Shown: positions 20,839-31,424, numbered from the stretch's first letter. The stretch: DNA of 64,000 nucleotides from Streptomyces iakyrus (GCF_000717055.1 NZ_JNXI01000026.1:1-64000), one strand, 5' to 3'. Notes: generated from the sequence alone by a model not told the origin. Numbers and translations are program-made.

Positions 20839-21847
20839 CCTCGTCCATCCGGTCCTTCGGCACCGTCTTCAGCTCGGTCACGGCCTCCGCCAGCGGGACC
20901 ATCACGATGTCCGTGCCGCGCAGGGCGGTCATCCTGCCGAACCGTCCCTGATGCGCCGCCTCGACCGCGTGCCAGCCGAACCGCGTGGCGAGCACCCGGT
21001 CGTAGGCGGTGGGCACGCCGCCGCGCTGGATGTGGCCGAGGATGACCGGCTTGGCCTCCTTGCCGAGGCGCCGCTCCAGCTCGTGGGCGAGGGCGGCGCC
21101 GATGCCCTGGAAGCGCTCGTGGCCGAATTTGTCTATGGCGCCCTTGCCGTAGTCCATGGTGCCGTCGGCGGGGTGGGCGCCCTCGGCGACGCAGACCACC
21201 GCGAACTTCTTGCCGCGGGAGAACCGCTCCTCGACCATCTTCACGAGGTCGGCGGGGTCGAAGGCCCGCTCCGGCAGGCAGATGCCGTGCGCACCGGCCG
21301 CCATGCCGGACTCCAGGGCGATCCAGCCGGCGTGCCGGCCCATGACCTCCACCACCATCACCCGCTGGTGGGACTCGGCGGTGGTCTTCAGCCGGTCCAT
21401 CGCCTCGGTGGCGACGCCCACGGCGGTGTCGAAGCCGAAGGTGCGGTCCGTGGAGGAGATGTCGTTGTCGATCGTCTTCGGGACGCCCACGACGGGCAGG
21501 CCCGCGTCGCTCAGCATGCGCGCGGCCGTCAGCGTGCCCTCGCCGCCGATCGGGATCAGCGCGTCGATGCCGAACTGGTGGATCATGTCGGAGGCGTTCT
21601 CGCAGGCCTCGCGGAGCCGGTCGCGCTCCAGGCGGGACGATCCGAGGATGGTGCCGCCGCGGGCGAGGATGCCGCTGACGGACTCCAGGTCGAGGTTGCG
21701 GTAGCGGCCGTCGAGCAGGCCCGCGTAGCCGTCCTCGAAGCCGATGACCTCGTCGCCGTAGTTGTCGACCGCCCGGTGCACGACCGACCGGATCACGGCG
21801 TTCAGGCCGGGGCAGTCGCCGCCTGCGGTGAGAACTCCGATACGCAT
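20822..21847 (-). CDS. pfkA: 6-phosphofructokinase
   Basis: Phosphorylates fructose 6-phosphate to the 1,6-bisphosphate in glycolysis. The protein has 341 residues, the normal Streptomyces PfkA length. It shows GVLTAGGDCPGLNA (nucleotide loop), IPIGGEGTLTAA, catalytic PKTIDNDI, the substrate motif VMGRHAGWIA and GHIQRGGVPTAYDR. The loop reads GGEGT rather than the GGDGS of E. coli, as in the actinobacterial subgroup. The ATG at 21847 is preceded by GGAG. It is divergent from pta, so glycolytic entry and the acetate branch share an upstream region. Confidence 0.95.
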   Translation of the reverse strand: MRIGVLTAGGDCPGLNAVIRSVVHRAVDNYGDEVIGFEDGYAGLLDGRYRNLDLESVSGILARGGTILGSSRLERDRLREACENASDMIHQFGIDALIPIGGEGTLTAARMLSDAGLPVVGVPKTIDNDISSTDRTFGFDTAVGVATEAMDRLKTTAESHQRVMVVEVMGRHAGWIALESGMAAGAHGICLPERAFDPADLVKMVEERFSRGKKFAVVCVAEGAHPADGTMDYGKGAIDKFGHERFQGIGAALAHELERRLGKEAKPVILGHIQRGGVPTAYDRVLATRFGWHAVEAAHQGRFGRMTALRGTDIVMVPLAEAVTELKTVPKDRMDEAESVF

Positions 21848-22068
21848 CGTGCTGTGTCTCCTGCTCGCTGTTGACACCGGTGAGCCACTGCCGATTGTTT
21901 CACGCTCCACAGCCCGGTGCGGCACCCGACTCTGATGGGCGCCTTATATACCGGCAGAGGTATTGTCAAGAGGGTTCTGCTCACCTCGGTGGGCGATTTT
22001 TGTGCCCCTGGCTGGATAGCAGTGGGGCAAGAGGCGTACCCCCATCCGAGACGAAACGGAGAGCGCGC
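21848..22068. promoter_or_regulatory. Divergent pfkA/pta promoter region
   Basis: The 221-bp spacer contains the AT-rich patch TTATATACCGGCAGAGGTAT (near 21944-21963), the only such patch nearby and a candidate site for promoters on one or both strands. A second AT-richer patch, GGCGATTTTTGTGCC, lies at about 21989-22004. No clear operator could be assigned. Confidence 0.35.
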
Positions 22069-24171
22069 GTGACCCGCAGCGTGTACGTGACCGGCATCGA
22101 CCGAGGCGACGGGCGCCAGGTCGTCGAACTGGGGGTCATGGAGCTCCTCACCCGGCAGGTCGACCGGGTGGGCGTCTTCCGCCCCCTGGTCCACGACGGG
22201 CCCGACCGCCTCTTCGAGCTGCTGCGCGCCCGCTACCGGCTCACCCAGGACCCGGCGACCGTGTACGGCATGGACTACCACGAGGCGTCCGCCCTCCAGG
22301 CCGAGGCCGGAACCGACGAGCTGGTGTCCACCCTCGTCGACCGCTTCCACCTGGTCGCCCGGGACTACGACGTCGTCCTGGTCCTCGGCACGGACTACGC
22401 CGGCACCCAGCTCCCGGACGAGCTGGCGCTCAACGCGCGGCTGGCCAACGAGTTCGGCGCGTCCGTGATCCCGGTCGTCGGGGGCCGCAAGCAGACCGTC
22501 GAGTCCGTGCTCGCCGAGACGCGCAACGCGTACCGCGCCTACGACACCCTGGGCTGCGACGTCCTGGCCATGGTCGCCAACCGGGTGGACCGCGAGGACC
22601 GCGACGAGATCGCCGGCCGGCTCGGCTCCCGGCTGCCCGTGCCCTGTTACGTCCTGCCCGACGAGCCCGCGCTGTCCGCGCCGACCGTCTCGCAGATCGG
22701 CCACGCGCTCGGCGCCAAGGTGGTGCTCGGCGACGACTCGGGGCTCGCCCGCGACGTGCTCGGCTTCGTCTTCGGCGGCGCGATGCTGCCGAACTTCCTG
22801 GGCGCCCTGACCCCCGGCTGCCTCGTCGTCACCCCGGGCGACCGCGCCGACCTGGTCGTCGGCTCCCTCGCCGCGCACAGCGCCGGCACCCCGCCGATAG
22901 CCGGCATGCTGCTCACCCTGGACGAGGTGCCCGGCGACGACATCCTCACCCTCGCCGACCGCCTCGCGCCCGGCACCCCGGTACTGTCGGTGGCGGGTAC
23001 CAGCTTCCCCACCGCCGAGCAGCTGTTCTCGCTGGAGGGCAAGCTGAACGCGGCCACCCCGCGCAAGGCCGAGCGGGCCCTCGGCCTGTTCGAGCGGTAC
23101 GCCGACACCGCCGACCTGGCGCGCCGGGTCTCCGCGCCGAGCAGCGACCGCGTCACCCCGATGATGTTCGAGCACAAGCTGCTGGAGCAGGCCCGCTCCG
23201 ACCTGCGCCGGGTCGTCCTGCCCGAGGGCACCGAGGAGCGGGTGCTGCACGCCGCCGAGGTGCTGCTGCGCCGGGGCGTGTGCGACCTGACCCTGCTCGG
23301 CCCGGTCGACCGGATCCGCAAGAAGGCCGCCGACCTCGGCATCGACCTCGGCGAGTCCCAGCTGATCGACCCGGCGACCTCCGAGCTGCGGGACACCTTC
23401 GCCGAGCGGTACGCGGCCCTGCGCGCCCACCGGGGCGTCACCGTGGAGCTGGCCTACGACGTCGTCTCGGACGTGAACTACTTCGGCACGCTGATGGTCC
23501 AGGAGGGTCTCGCCGACGGCATGGTCTCGGGCTCGGTGCACTCCACGGCCGCGACCATCCGCCCGGCCTTCGAGATCATCAAGACCAAGCCGGACGCCGA
23601 CATCGTCTCGTCGGTGTTCTTCATGTGCCTGGCCGACAAGGTCCTGGTGTACGGCGACTGCGCGGTCAACCCGGACCCGAACGCCGAGCAGCTCGCCGAC
23701 ATCGCCATCCAGTCGGCGACCACGGCCGAGCGGTTCGGCGTGGAGCCGCGGATCGCGATGCTGTCGTACTCCACCGGCACCTCCGGCTCCGGCGCCGACG
23801 TCGACAAGGTGCGTGAGGCCACCGAGCTGGTCCGCTCCCGGCGGCCCGACCTGAAGATCGAGGGCCCGATCCAGTACGACGCCGCCGTGGAGCCGTCGGT
23901 CGCGGCGACCAAGCTGCCCGGCTCCGAGGTCGCCGGGCAGGCGAGCGTACTGATCTTCCCCGATCTGAACACCGGCAACAACACCTACAAGGCCGTGCAG
24001 CGCTCGGCCGGCGCCATCGCCGTCGGCCCGGTGCTCCAGGGTCTGCGCAAGCCGGTCAACGACCTGTCCCGGGGCGCCATGGTCTCGGACATCGTCAACA
24101 CCGTCGCCATCACGGCGATCCAGGCCCAGACCCCCGCACCCTCCCCGAGCGAGAAGGCGACCGCCCAGTGA
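22069..24171 (+). CDS. pta: Phosphate acetyltransferase (long form)
   Basis: Interconverts acetyl-CoA and acetyl phosphate. The 700-residue protein has an N-terminal dethiobiotin-synthetase-like P-loop-type region (SVYVTGIDRGDGRQ), a central DRTGG domain (about 225-340) and the C-terminal catalytic PTA domain from about residue 365 (MFEHKLLEQARSDLRRVVLP), with SYSTGTSGSGADVDKV and VFPDLNTGNNTYKAVQR. The GTG at 22069 follows CGGAGA; upstream frame is open but lacks support. Its stop overlaps the ackA start (GTGA), which is typical pta-ackA coupling. Confidence 0.95.
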   Translation: MTRSVYVTGIDRGDGRQVVELGVMELLTRQVDRVGVFRPLVHDGPDRLFELLRARYRLTQDPATVYGMDYHEASALQAEAGTDELVSTLVDRFHLVARDYDVVLVLGTDYAGTQLPDELALNARLANEFGASVIPVVGGRKQTVESVLAETRNAYRAYDTLGCDVLAMVANRVDREDRDEIAGRLGSRLPVPCYVLPDEPALSAPTVSQIGHALGAKVVLGDDSGLARDVLGFVFGGAMLPNFLGALTPGCLVVTPGDRADLVVGSLAAHSAGTPPIAGMLLTLDEVPGDDILTLADRLAPGTPVLSVAGTSFPTAEQLFSLEGKLNAATPRKAERALGLFERYADTADLARRVSAPSSDRVTPMMFEHKLLEQARSDLRRVVLPEGTEERVLHAAEVLLRRGVCDLTLLGPVDRIRKKAADLGIDLGESQLIDPATSELRDTFAERYAALRAHRGVTVELAYDVVSDVNYFGTLMVQEGLADGMVSGSVHSTAATIRPAFEIIKTKPDADIVSSVFFMCLADKVLVYGDCAVNPDPNAEQLADIAIQSATTAERFGVEPRIAMLSYSTGTSGSGADVDKVREATELVRSRRPDLKIEGPIQYDAAVEPSVAATKLPGSEVAGQASVLIFPDLNTGNNTYKAVQRSAGAIAVGPVLQGLRKPVNDLSRGAMVSDIVNTVAITAIQAQTPAPSPSEKATAQ

Positions 24172-25385
24172 GCAGCCCGACCCGTGTCCTCGTCCTCAAC
24201 TCCGGCTCCTCGTCGGTGAAGTACCAGTTGCTCGACATGCGCGACAGCAGCCGGCTGGCGGTGGGCCTGGTCGAGCGCATCGGCGAGCAGACGTCCCGGC
24301 TGAAGCACACCCCGGCGGGCGGTGAGAGCAGGGAGTGCGGCGGTGCGATCGCCGACCACGACGCCGCCCTGAAGGCCGTGGCCGAGGAGCTCGCCAAGGA
24401 CGGACTGGGCCTGGACTCGCCCGAACTGGCCGCGATCGGGCACCGGGTGGTGCACGGCGGCAAGACCTTCACCGAGCCGACGGTGATCGACGGCGCGGTG
24501 CTCGCCGAGATCGAGCGGCTCATACCGGTGGCGCCGCTGCACAACCCGGCCAACCTCACCGGCATCCGCACGGCTCAGGTGCTGCGTCCCGACCTGCCGC
24601 AGGTCGCCGTGTTCGACACCGCGTTCCACACGACCATGCCGGAGTCGGCCGCCCGCTACGCGATCGACGTGAAGACCGCCGACGAGCACCGCGTGCGGCG
24701 CTACGGCTTCCACGGCACCTCGCACGCCTATGTCTCCCGGGCCACCGCCGAGCTGCTCGGCAAGGACCCCGCCGAGACGAACGTGATCGTGCTGCACCTG
24801 GGCAACGGGGCGTCGGCGTCGGCCGTGCGGGGCGGCCGCTGCGTGGACACCTCCATGGGTCTCACGCCTTTGGAGGGGCTCGTGATGGGTACGCGCTCCG
24901 GAGACATGGACCCGGCCGTCATCTTCCATTTGATGCGTGTTGGTGGAATGTCCGCCGACGAGATCGACACTCTTCTCAACAAGAAGAGCGGTCTGATCGG
25001 TCTGTGCGGTGACAACGACATGAGGGAGATCCGCCGCCGCGTCGACGAGGGCGACGAGCAGGCGGAGCTGGCGTTCGACATCTACATTCACCGGCTGAAG
25101 AAGTACATCGGCGCCTATTACGCCGTGCTCGGGCGGGTGGACGCGGTCGCCTTCACCGCCGGTGTCGGCGAGAACGCGGCTCCGGTGCGGGCGGCCGCCC
25201 TGGCGGGCCTGGAGGAGCTGGGCCTGGCGGTGGACGGCGAGCGCAACGCCGTACGCGGCGACGAGGCGCGGCTCATCTCGCCCGACGGCGCCCGGGTGGC
25301 CGTCGCGGTGGTGCCCACCGACGAGGAATTGGAGATCGCGACACAGACCTACGCGCTGGTAATTGGTTCGGGGAATCACACCTGA
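24168..25385 (+). CDS. ackA: Acetate kinase
   Basis: Converts acetyl phosphate and ADP to acetate and ATP, completing the Pta-AckA pathway. The 405 residues start VLVLNSGSSSVKYQL and include GHRVVHGGK, FDTAFHTTMP, YGFHGTSHAYV, VLHLGNGASA and GLTPLEGLVMGTRSGDMDP, the conserved ASKHA-fold motifs. The GTG start overlaps the pta stop by four bases. The next gene, pyk, follows after 74 bp with its own ribosome site, so co-transcription is possible but not certain. Confidence 0.96.
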   Translation: MSSPTRVLVLNSGSSSVKYQLLDMRDSSRLAVGLVERIGEQTSRLKHTPAGGESRECGGAIADHDAALKAVAEELAKDGLGLDSPELAAIGHRVVHGGKTFTEPTVIDGAVLAEIERLIPVAPLHNPANLTGIRTAQVLRPDLPQVAVFDTAFHTTMPESAARYAIDVKTADEHRVRRYGFHGTSHAYVSRATAELLGKDPAETNVIVLHLGNGASASAVRGGRCVDTSMGLTPLEGLVMGTRSGDMDPAVIFHLMRVGGMSADEIDTLLNKKSGLIGLCGDNDMREIRRRVDEGDEQAELAFDIYIHRLKKYIGAYYAVLGRVDAVAFTAGVGENAAPVRAAALAGLEELGLAVDGERNAVRGDEARLISPDGARVAVAVVPTDEELEIATQTYALVIGSGNHT

Positions 25386-25459
25386 GCGGCAACCCGCCCT
25401 TTTGTATTTTCCGCCAGACGGAATATTCCGCCGGGAAACAAACCGATAGGATCGCCCCC

Positions 25460-26887
<1,428 letters not shown>

Positions 26888-26918
26888 TCCGTGAAGGCCC
26901 GTGAGGGCCCGTACACGC

Positions 26919-26959
26919 CACCGAGGGCGCCTCCTGGGATCCAGGGGGCGCCCTCGGTG
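26919..26959 (+). terminator. Terminator after pyk
   Basis: CACCGAGGGCGCC pairs perfectly with GGCGCCCTCGGTG around a 15-base loop, 32 bp past the pyk stop and before the convergent gene that ends at 26992. Confidence 0.75.
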
Positions 26960-26991
26960 TGTGCGGCTCCCGAACGGGCTCTGAGGGGCGC

Positions 26992-28374
26992 TCAGTCGGT
27001 GATGAAGTTGTGCAGCCCCGGCACGTGCAGGGTGCCGCCGAACTGGCCGGCCTGCTGCACCTTCACGTTGGTGAAGTAGATCAGCGGGATGTTCAGCGGC
27101 GGCGGGTGCTCAGGGTCGAACGTGATCGGGATCAGCCCGAGCAGGTTGCCGGAGATGCTCTCCGTGTACATCACGGTGTCGCCGTCGCGGATCGTGGACG
27201 TCGAGCCCTTGGCCGCCTGCACGTGGTAGGTCTTGCCGGACTGCTTGTCCTTGACGGTCTGGTGCAGGTCGCCGATGTCGGTGCCGCCCGATATGACGTA
27301 CTTCAGGACCTTCTTGACGGTGCCGTTGGCGGTGCGCACCTCGACGACGCCCTTGTAGTCGGCGCCCTTCAGCGTCAGCGAGCTGGCGTTGAGGAACCAC
27401 GGGTCGTCGGGCAGCGGCACCTTGTTGTCGACGCCGCCCTCGGCGTCGGTGGCGGCCGGGCAGTCGTCGGGGTCCGTGCTGGCGCTCGGGGAGGGGCTCG
27501 GCGAGGCGGTGGCCTCCTTCGCCTTCTCCGCCGCGTCCTCGGCGGCCTTCTCGACGGCCTTGGTGGTGTCCTCCACCGTCTTGCCGGCGTCCTTCACCGC
27601 GTCGGACGCCTTGCCGGTGGTGTCCTTGACGGTGTCCTCGACCGTGCCGGCGGCCTTGTCGGCCGTGTCCTGCCCGGCACCGGAGGGTTCCTCGGCCGGC
27701 TTCTCGGGGCTCTGCGACGCCGGCGCGGACGGAGTCGGGGTCGGGCTCGCCTCGCCCTTGTCCTCGCCGTTTCCGCCGTCGAAGATGCCGCCGATCGCGT
27801 CGCCGATGTCCTCCAGCACGTTGCCGCCGGACTCGGACGGCGAGGGGGACGGCGTGGCCGCCGCGTCGTCGCCGCCGCCCGTGGCGGGCGCGCTCGTGGA
27901 CGGGCTCGGCTTCGGCTCGGCCTCGTCGTCGGCACCTGAATCCGACGAAGAGGAACCGCCGTTGTTCGCGTCCGGGCCGCCCGAGGGGGAAGGCTTCGGG
28001 GCCGTGTCGCCCTGGTCGTCCTTCTCGTCCGTGGCGCCGTCGCTCGCCGAGGGGGACGGCGTCGGCGAGGGGGACTCGTCGCCCTTGGAGTCCTTCTCGG
28101 AGTCCTCCAGGGCCGCCACGCAGTCCTTGTACTCGTCGGCCGTCAGGCTCTTCGACGTCGGCGCGGCCGGAGTGTCGCTGTCCGCGATGGCGAGCGTCGA
28201 CGTGAAGCCCATGCCCATGAGCACCGCCGTCGGCATCGCCGCCATGGCTATCGCCTTGCCGGTCGGCCTGCTGAACCTGGTGAACAGCGGCTTCTTGGGT
28301 GCCGCGTGGCGCGGCCCGGTTCTCACACGGGACGCCCCCACATCAGCCCCGTGGGTCACCTCGTCAGCCGGCAC
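26992..28374 (-). CDS. Secreted/surface Ser-Pro-Asp-rich protein of the DUF6230/DUF6114 operon
   Basis: Function unknown. The 460-residue product has a signal-anchor-like hydrophobic stretch at about 40-64 (AIAMAAMPTAVLMGMGFTST). A long low-complexity region follows (about 85-300) of SPSPTPSP-type repeats plus an Ala/Lys/Asp/Glu helical segment (VEDTTKAVEKAAEDAAEKAKE). A globular C-terminal domain of about 150 residues begins near DPDDCPAATD. It starts with GTG 28374 after GGGAGG, overlapping the stop of the DUF6114 gene by 11 bases. I recall orthologues labelled 'hydrogenase expression protein HypF'; nothing here resembles HypF. The C-terminal domain probably sits outside the cell beyond a flexible stalk. 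Confidence 0.75.
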   Translation of the reverse strand: MPADEVTHGADVGASRVRTGPRHAAPKKPLFTRFSRPTGKAIAMAAMPTAVLMGMGFTSTLAIADSDTPAAPTSKSLTADEYKDCVAALEDSEKDSKGDESPSPTPSPSASDGATDEKDDQGDTAPKPSPSGGPDANNGGSSSSDSGADDEAEPKPSPSTSAPATGGGDDAAATPSPSPSESGGNVLEDIGDAIGGIFDGGNGEDKGEASPTPTPSAPASQSPEKPAEEPSGAGQDTADKAAGTVEDTVKDTTGKASDAVKDAGKTVEDTTKAVEKAAEDAAEKAKEATASPSPSPSASTDPDDCPAATDAEGGVDNKVPLPDDPWFLNASSLTLKGADYKGVVEVRTANGTVKKVLKYVISGGTDIGDLHQTVKDKQSGKTYHVQAAKGSTSTIRDGDTVMYTESISGNLLGLIPITFDPEHPPPLNIPLIYFTNVKVQQAGQFGGTLHVPGLHNFITD

Positions 28375-28927
28375 TGTGCCTCCCGTTCGCCCCGTTGGCC
28401 GGGTTCGTTCCTGACAGATCGTTCGGCTCGTCCACCCCGTCCACGGGCCGCAGCACCGTGGTGTCGTGGTCCGGTGCCTCGGGAGCCTCGCCCGTGCCGG
28501 TGCTGGCCATGGCGGCGGGCTGTCCCGCCGGACGTGCGCCCGGCGCCCAGGCCACGGCCATCGCCCCGCCCACGAGGGCGAGGAGGAAGCCGATGAGGAA
28601 GCCGCCGATGTTCGACACGGGGATGGACACCAGCGCCAGCAGGATGGCCGCGACTCCCGCGAAGACGCGGACGTGCTTCTGGAACCAGAGGCTCACGCCC
28701 AGTACGACGAGCAGCACGCCGATGATCAGGGATCCGGCACCCGCGGTGGTCGCCATCGCCAGCGTCAGGTGACCGATCTGGAGGTTCGCGTACGGGAAGT
28801 AGGCGATGGGCAGTCCACTGAGGAGGACGAACAGCCCGGCCCAGAACGGCCGCTCACCCCGCCAGGCGCGGAACTGCTGCCTCCGGAGGGTGAACTGGCC
28901 GGTGGCGGCAGGAGTCTCGGCGCTCAT
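28364..28927 (-). CDS. DUF6114 family membrane protein
   Basis: The 187-residue membrane protein has four predicted helices between about residues 25 and 145 (WAGLFVLLSGLPIAYFPYA, then SLIIGVLLVVLGVSLWF and FAGVAAILLALVSIPVSNIGGFLIGF) and polar ends. I recognise it as DUF6114, a Streptomyces family found beside DUF6230; the function is unknown. The ATG at 28927 follows GGGAG at about 10 bp. It lies 118 bp downstream of the DUF6230 gene and overlaps the next gene, so the three form one operon. Confidence 0.75.
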   Translation of the reverse strand: MSAETPAATGQFTLRRQQFRAWRGERPFWAGLFVLLSGLPIAYFPYANLQIGHLTLAMATTAGAGSLIIGVLLVVLGVSLWFQKHVRVFAGVAAILLALVSIPVSNIGGFLIGFLLALVGGAMAVAWAPGARPAGQPAAMASTGTGEAPEAPDHDTTVLRPVDGVDEPNDLSGTNPANGANGRHSAG

Positions 28928-29045
28928 GGAAAAACAGCTCCCTGGTACAGCGTTGCTGTGGTGGTGATGTGGGCCCCGCGTGAAGGCGCGGCCGGAAGGT
29001 GGACGGGCGGGGGCGCCACCGGCTCCCCCGCCCGTCATCGAGTGC

Positions 29046-29678
29046 TTAGTAGCACTCCTTGACACCCGTCGACAGCGACATCTTCAGGCCGCTGAGCTTG
29101 AAGGTTCCGGCGGTGGTCGCCCACGCCGTCTGCTTCACGTCGGTCAGGGTCGCCTTGTCGGCCTGCTGGGCGAAGCCGTACGGGTTCGCCGTCTCGCCCT
29201 TCCTCATGGCCGGACCCTTGTTGGCGTCCTTGGCGGCCACACCGATGTCGATGTTCTCGAACGTCGCGTCGGCACTGAGGTCGGCGACGTCGATGTAGAG
29301 GTTCTGGGCCTCCACCGGCTTCGCACCCTGACCCGCACGCAGGATCAGGCTGACGTTCCCGAGCACCGGAATGTTCGGGGTGACGACCGACTGGCACAGG
29401 TTCTTGATCGTCGCCTGCTTGAACGACGAGACGGCGACCGGGTGCACCGACTTCTTGCCGTCGAGCGTGTATCCCTCATCGAGGGCGCCGTACTGCGAGA
29501 AGCCCGTACCGACGAGCTGGTCGGTCGTGACCTTGAACGACTGGCCGGAGACGCTGAACGACGCGGCGAGAGCGCCCTGCGCGAGGGCGACACCTATCGC
29601 AGCCGTGGCGGCGACGCTGGGCACCATGACCACAGCGAACCGCTTCCATCTGGTCCCGCCACGCACCTGGGACTCCAT
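29046..29678 (-). CDS. DUF6230 family secreted protein
   Basis: The 210-residue product has an N-terminal export signal (RWKRFAVVMVPSVAATAAIG, then GALAASF) and a beta-rich mature part containing two Cys (residues about 116 and 209, NLCQ and KECY) that could form a disulfide. I recognise DUF6230, sometimes labelled 'cholesterol esterase' in databases, but no esterase GxSxG is visible. The ATG at 29678 follows a perfect AAGGAGG at 5 bp. It is the first gene of the DUF6230-DUF6114-Ser/Pro-rich operon. Confidence 0.75.
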   Translation of the reverse strand: MESQVRGGTRWKRFAVVMVPSVAATAAIGVALAQGALAASFSVSGQSFKVTTDQLVGTGFSQYGALDEGYTLDGKKSVHPVAVSSFKQATIKNLCQSVVTPNIPVLGNVSLILRAGQGAKPVEAQNLYIDVADLSADATFENIDIGVAAKDANKGPAMRKGETANPYGFAQQADKATLTDVKQTAWATTAGTFKLSGLKMSLSTGVKECY

Positions 29679-30299
29679 ATTTCCTCCTTCTCGGACGTAC
29701 ATCTCCTGTCCTGGCTCGCCCCGATTGGCGGCTCAGCCGGGCAGGGATGGGAGAAGTGCTACGTCCTCGGGAAGGAGAGCGCCTGCACTCGGCGGCGCAA
29801 CTGCGCCCGAATCACCGGCGATCACCCCCGAGCGACAACCACTGGTCGCGCCTGACACGCATCACGCACAACCCTGCTGGACAGGCTTCGCCGGAAGGGC
29901 GAAGACCCCCCTGTCCAAGAGCCGGCGCCACTGCCGCCGGCTCTGCTCGGTGGGGACCCAGGACGTCCCGTGACCCAACCGGCTGCCGGGGTACGGGATT
30001 GGACCGAGCGTGGCCGATCGTGGTGCATTCTCGCCGCCCGCACAAGGGGGTTCGTTACTCGCTAGTAACGGCCGGATAACCGAACAACGACCCATCGGTC
30101 TCGGCCGACGACACAGGGTGGCGCCCGGCGGCGGTACAAAGCTGTTGATCGATGGACAGAATCCGACAGATCAACGCCGGTGACTTACTCGTAGTAACAG
30201 CGGCCGCGATTACCAAGATTTGGTAAAGCGCGGCCGCAGTGACCCTCTATCGGCAAACTTTTCACGCGGGCACCACATGCCCGGGCGTTTAACGACTGG
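29679..30299. promoter_or_regulatory. 621-bp leader/intergenic region with two TTACT-AGTAA sites and a cruciform
   Basis: No coding sequence is credible here. Two short palindromes, TTACTCGCTAGTAA (30055-30068) and TTACTCGTAGTAA (30185-30197), look like binding sites for one regulator of the DUF6230 operon. At 30200-30237 TTACCAA-GAT-TTGGTAA is nested inside GCGGCCGC arms and forms a long hairpin. It could terminate the thioredoxin gene ending at 30300, or act as another operator. Confidence 0.5.
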
Positions 30300-31274
30300 T
30301 CAGAACAGGGCGCGCGCCAGGGCCCTGCGCGCCGCGATCACCCGGGGGTCGTCGGGTCCGACGACCTCGAACAGCTCCAGCAGCCGCATCCGTACCGTGT
30401 CGCGGTCGTCACCCACCGTGCGCTGCACGGTCTCGATGAGCCGGCCGAACGCGTCCTCGACATGACCGCCCACCAGATCCAGGTCGGCGGCGGCGATCTG
30501 CGCCTGCACATCGGCCGGCTTGTCGGCCGCGTCCCGGCGCACCTGCTGCGGGTCGACGCCCTGTACCCGCTGGAGCAACTCGGCCTGGGCGAGGCCCTGC
30601 TTGGCCTCCTCGTTGCCCGGGTCCTCGTTCAGTACGTTCTTGTACGCCTGGACGGCGCCGGACAGATCGCCCGAGTCGAGCGCCTGCACAGCGGCTTCCA
30701 GGAGTCCGTCGTGCGGGCCGGCCGGCCGCTCGGAAGCCTCCGGGGCGCCTCCCGGCTCGGCCTCGGGGTCGACGGTGAGACCGGTCAGGCCGAAGCGCTG
30801 CTCGCCGACCTGCACCAGCTGGTCGAGGGTCTGCCGGATCTGGGCCTCGCCCGCCGCTCCCTGGAAGAGCGGCAGCGCCTGCCCCGCGACGACCGCGAAC
30901 ACCGCCGGGATTCCCTGGATGCCGAACTGCTGCATCAGCATCTGGTTGGCGTCGACATCGATCTTGGCGAGCAGGAAGCGGCCGTTGTACTCGACGGCCA
31001 GCCGCTCCAGGACGGGGCTGAGCTGCTTGCAGGGCTCACACCACTCGGCCCAGAAGTCGATGACGACGGGCACCTCGGCGGAACGCTGCAGGACGTCCCT
31101 CTCGAACCCCGCCTCGTCGACGTCGATGACGAGATCGGCCGGGGAGATCGCCCCCGCCCCGCCCTCCCGGGCGGACTGCGCGCGCGCCTGCTCCGCCTTC
31201 GCCTTGGCCTCCTGGGCCGCCTTCACCGCGGCGAGGTCGACGACTCCGCTCATGGACATGTTCCGTGGCTGCAT
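30300..31274 (-). CDS. YbbN/CnoX-like thioredoxin with TPR tail
   Basis: The cytoplasmic 324-residue protein has a thioredoxin domain at about 48-160 with the active site WCEPC (78-82) and cis-Pro IQGIPAVF, followed by a tetratricopeptide-like C-terminal half (AVQALDSGDLSGAVQAYKNV). This is the YbbN family, which acts as a holdase or co-chaperone in E. coli. The N-terminal 45 residues are Ala/Gln/Glu-rich. The ATG at 31274 follows GGGGGAGGA. The gene is monocistronic and divergent from a TetR gene. Confidence 0.88.
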   Translation of the reverse strand: MQPRNMSMSGVVDLAAVKAAQEAKAKAEQARAQSAREGGAGAISPADLVIDVDEAGFERDVLQRSAEVPVVIDFWAEWCEPCKQLSPVLERLAVEYNGRFLLAKIDVDANQMLMQQFGIQGIPAVFAVVAGQALPLFQGAAGEAQIRQTLDQLVQVGEQRFGLTGLTVDPEAEPGGAPEASERPAGPHDGLLEAAVQALDSGDLSGAVQAYKNVLNEDPGNEEAKQGLAQAELLQRVQGVDPQQVRRDAADKPADVQAQIAAADLDLVGGHVEDAFGRLIETVQRTVGDDRDTVRMRLLELFEVVGPDDPRVIAARRALARALF

Positions 31275-31407
31275 GCGCCTATCCTCCCCCGTCCTGCGCG
31301 CGCGTGTGAAAAACGGTGTGAAAGCCAGGCCGGTCCGGTGCCTTTCGGCGCCGGGTCCCCACCCCGCGCCGGGTGTGCGAGGCCCGTGTACGTCCCTCAC
31401 GGGCTTT

Positions 31408-31424
31408 CGCTACGAGTCGTAGCG
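31408..31424. promoter_or_regulatory. 17-bp palindrome between the thioredoxin and tetR genes
   Basis: CGCTACGA-G-TCGTAGCG is a perfect dyad in the divergent spacer. Its right arm runs into TAGCGTAAT, so it may overlap a promoter. It is a candidate operator for the TetR protein encoded at 31511. Confidence 0.5.

Noticed and set aside
26992..28374. HypF (hydrogenase maturation) label for the Ser/Pro-rich protein
   Set aside because: No acylphosphatase, zinc-finger or carbamoyltransferase motif is present; the protein is secreted and low in complexity.
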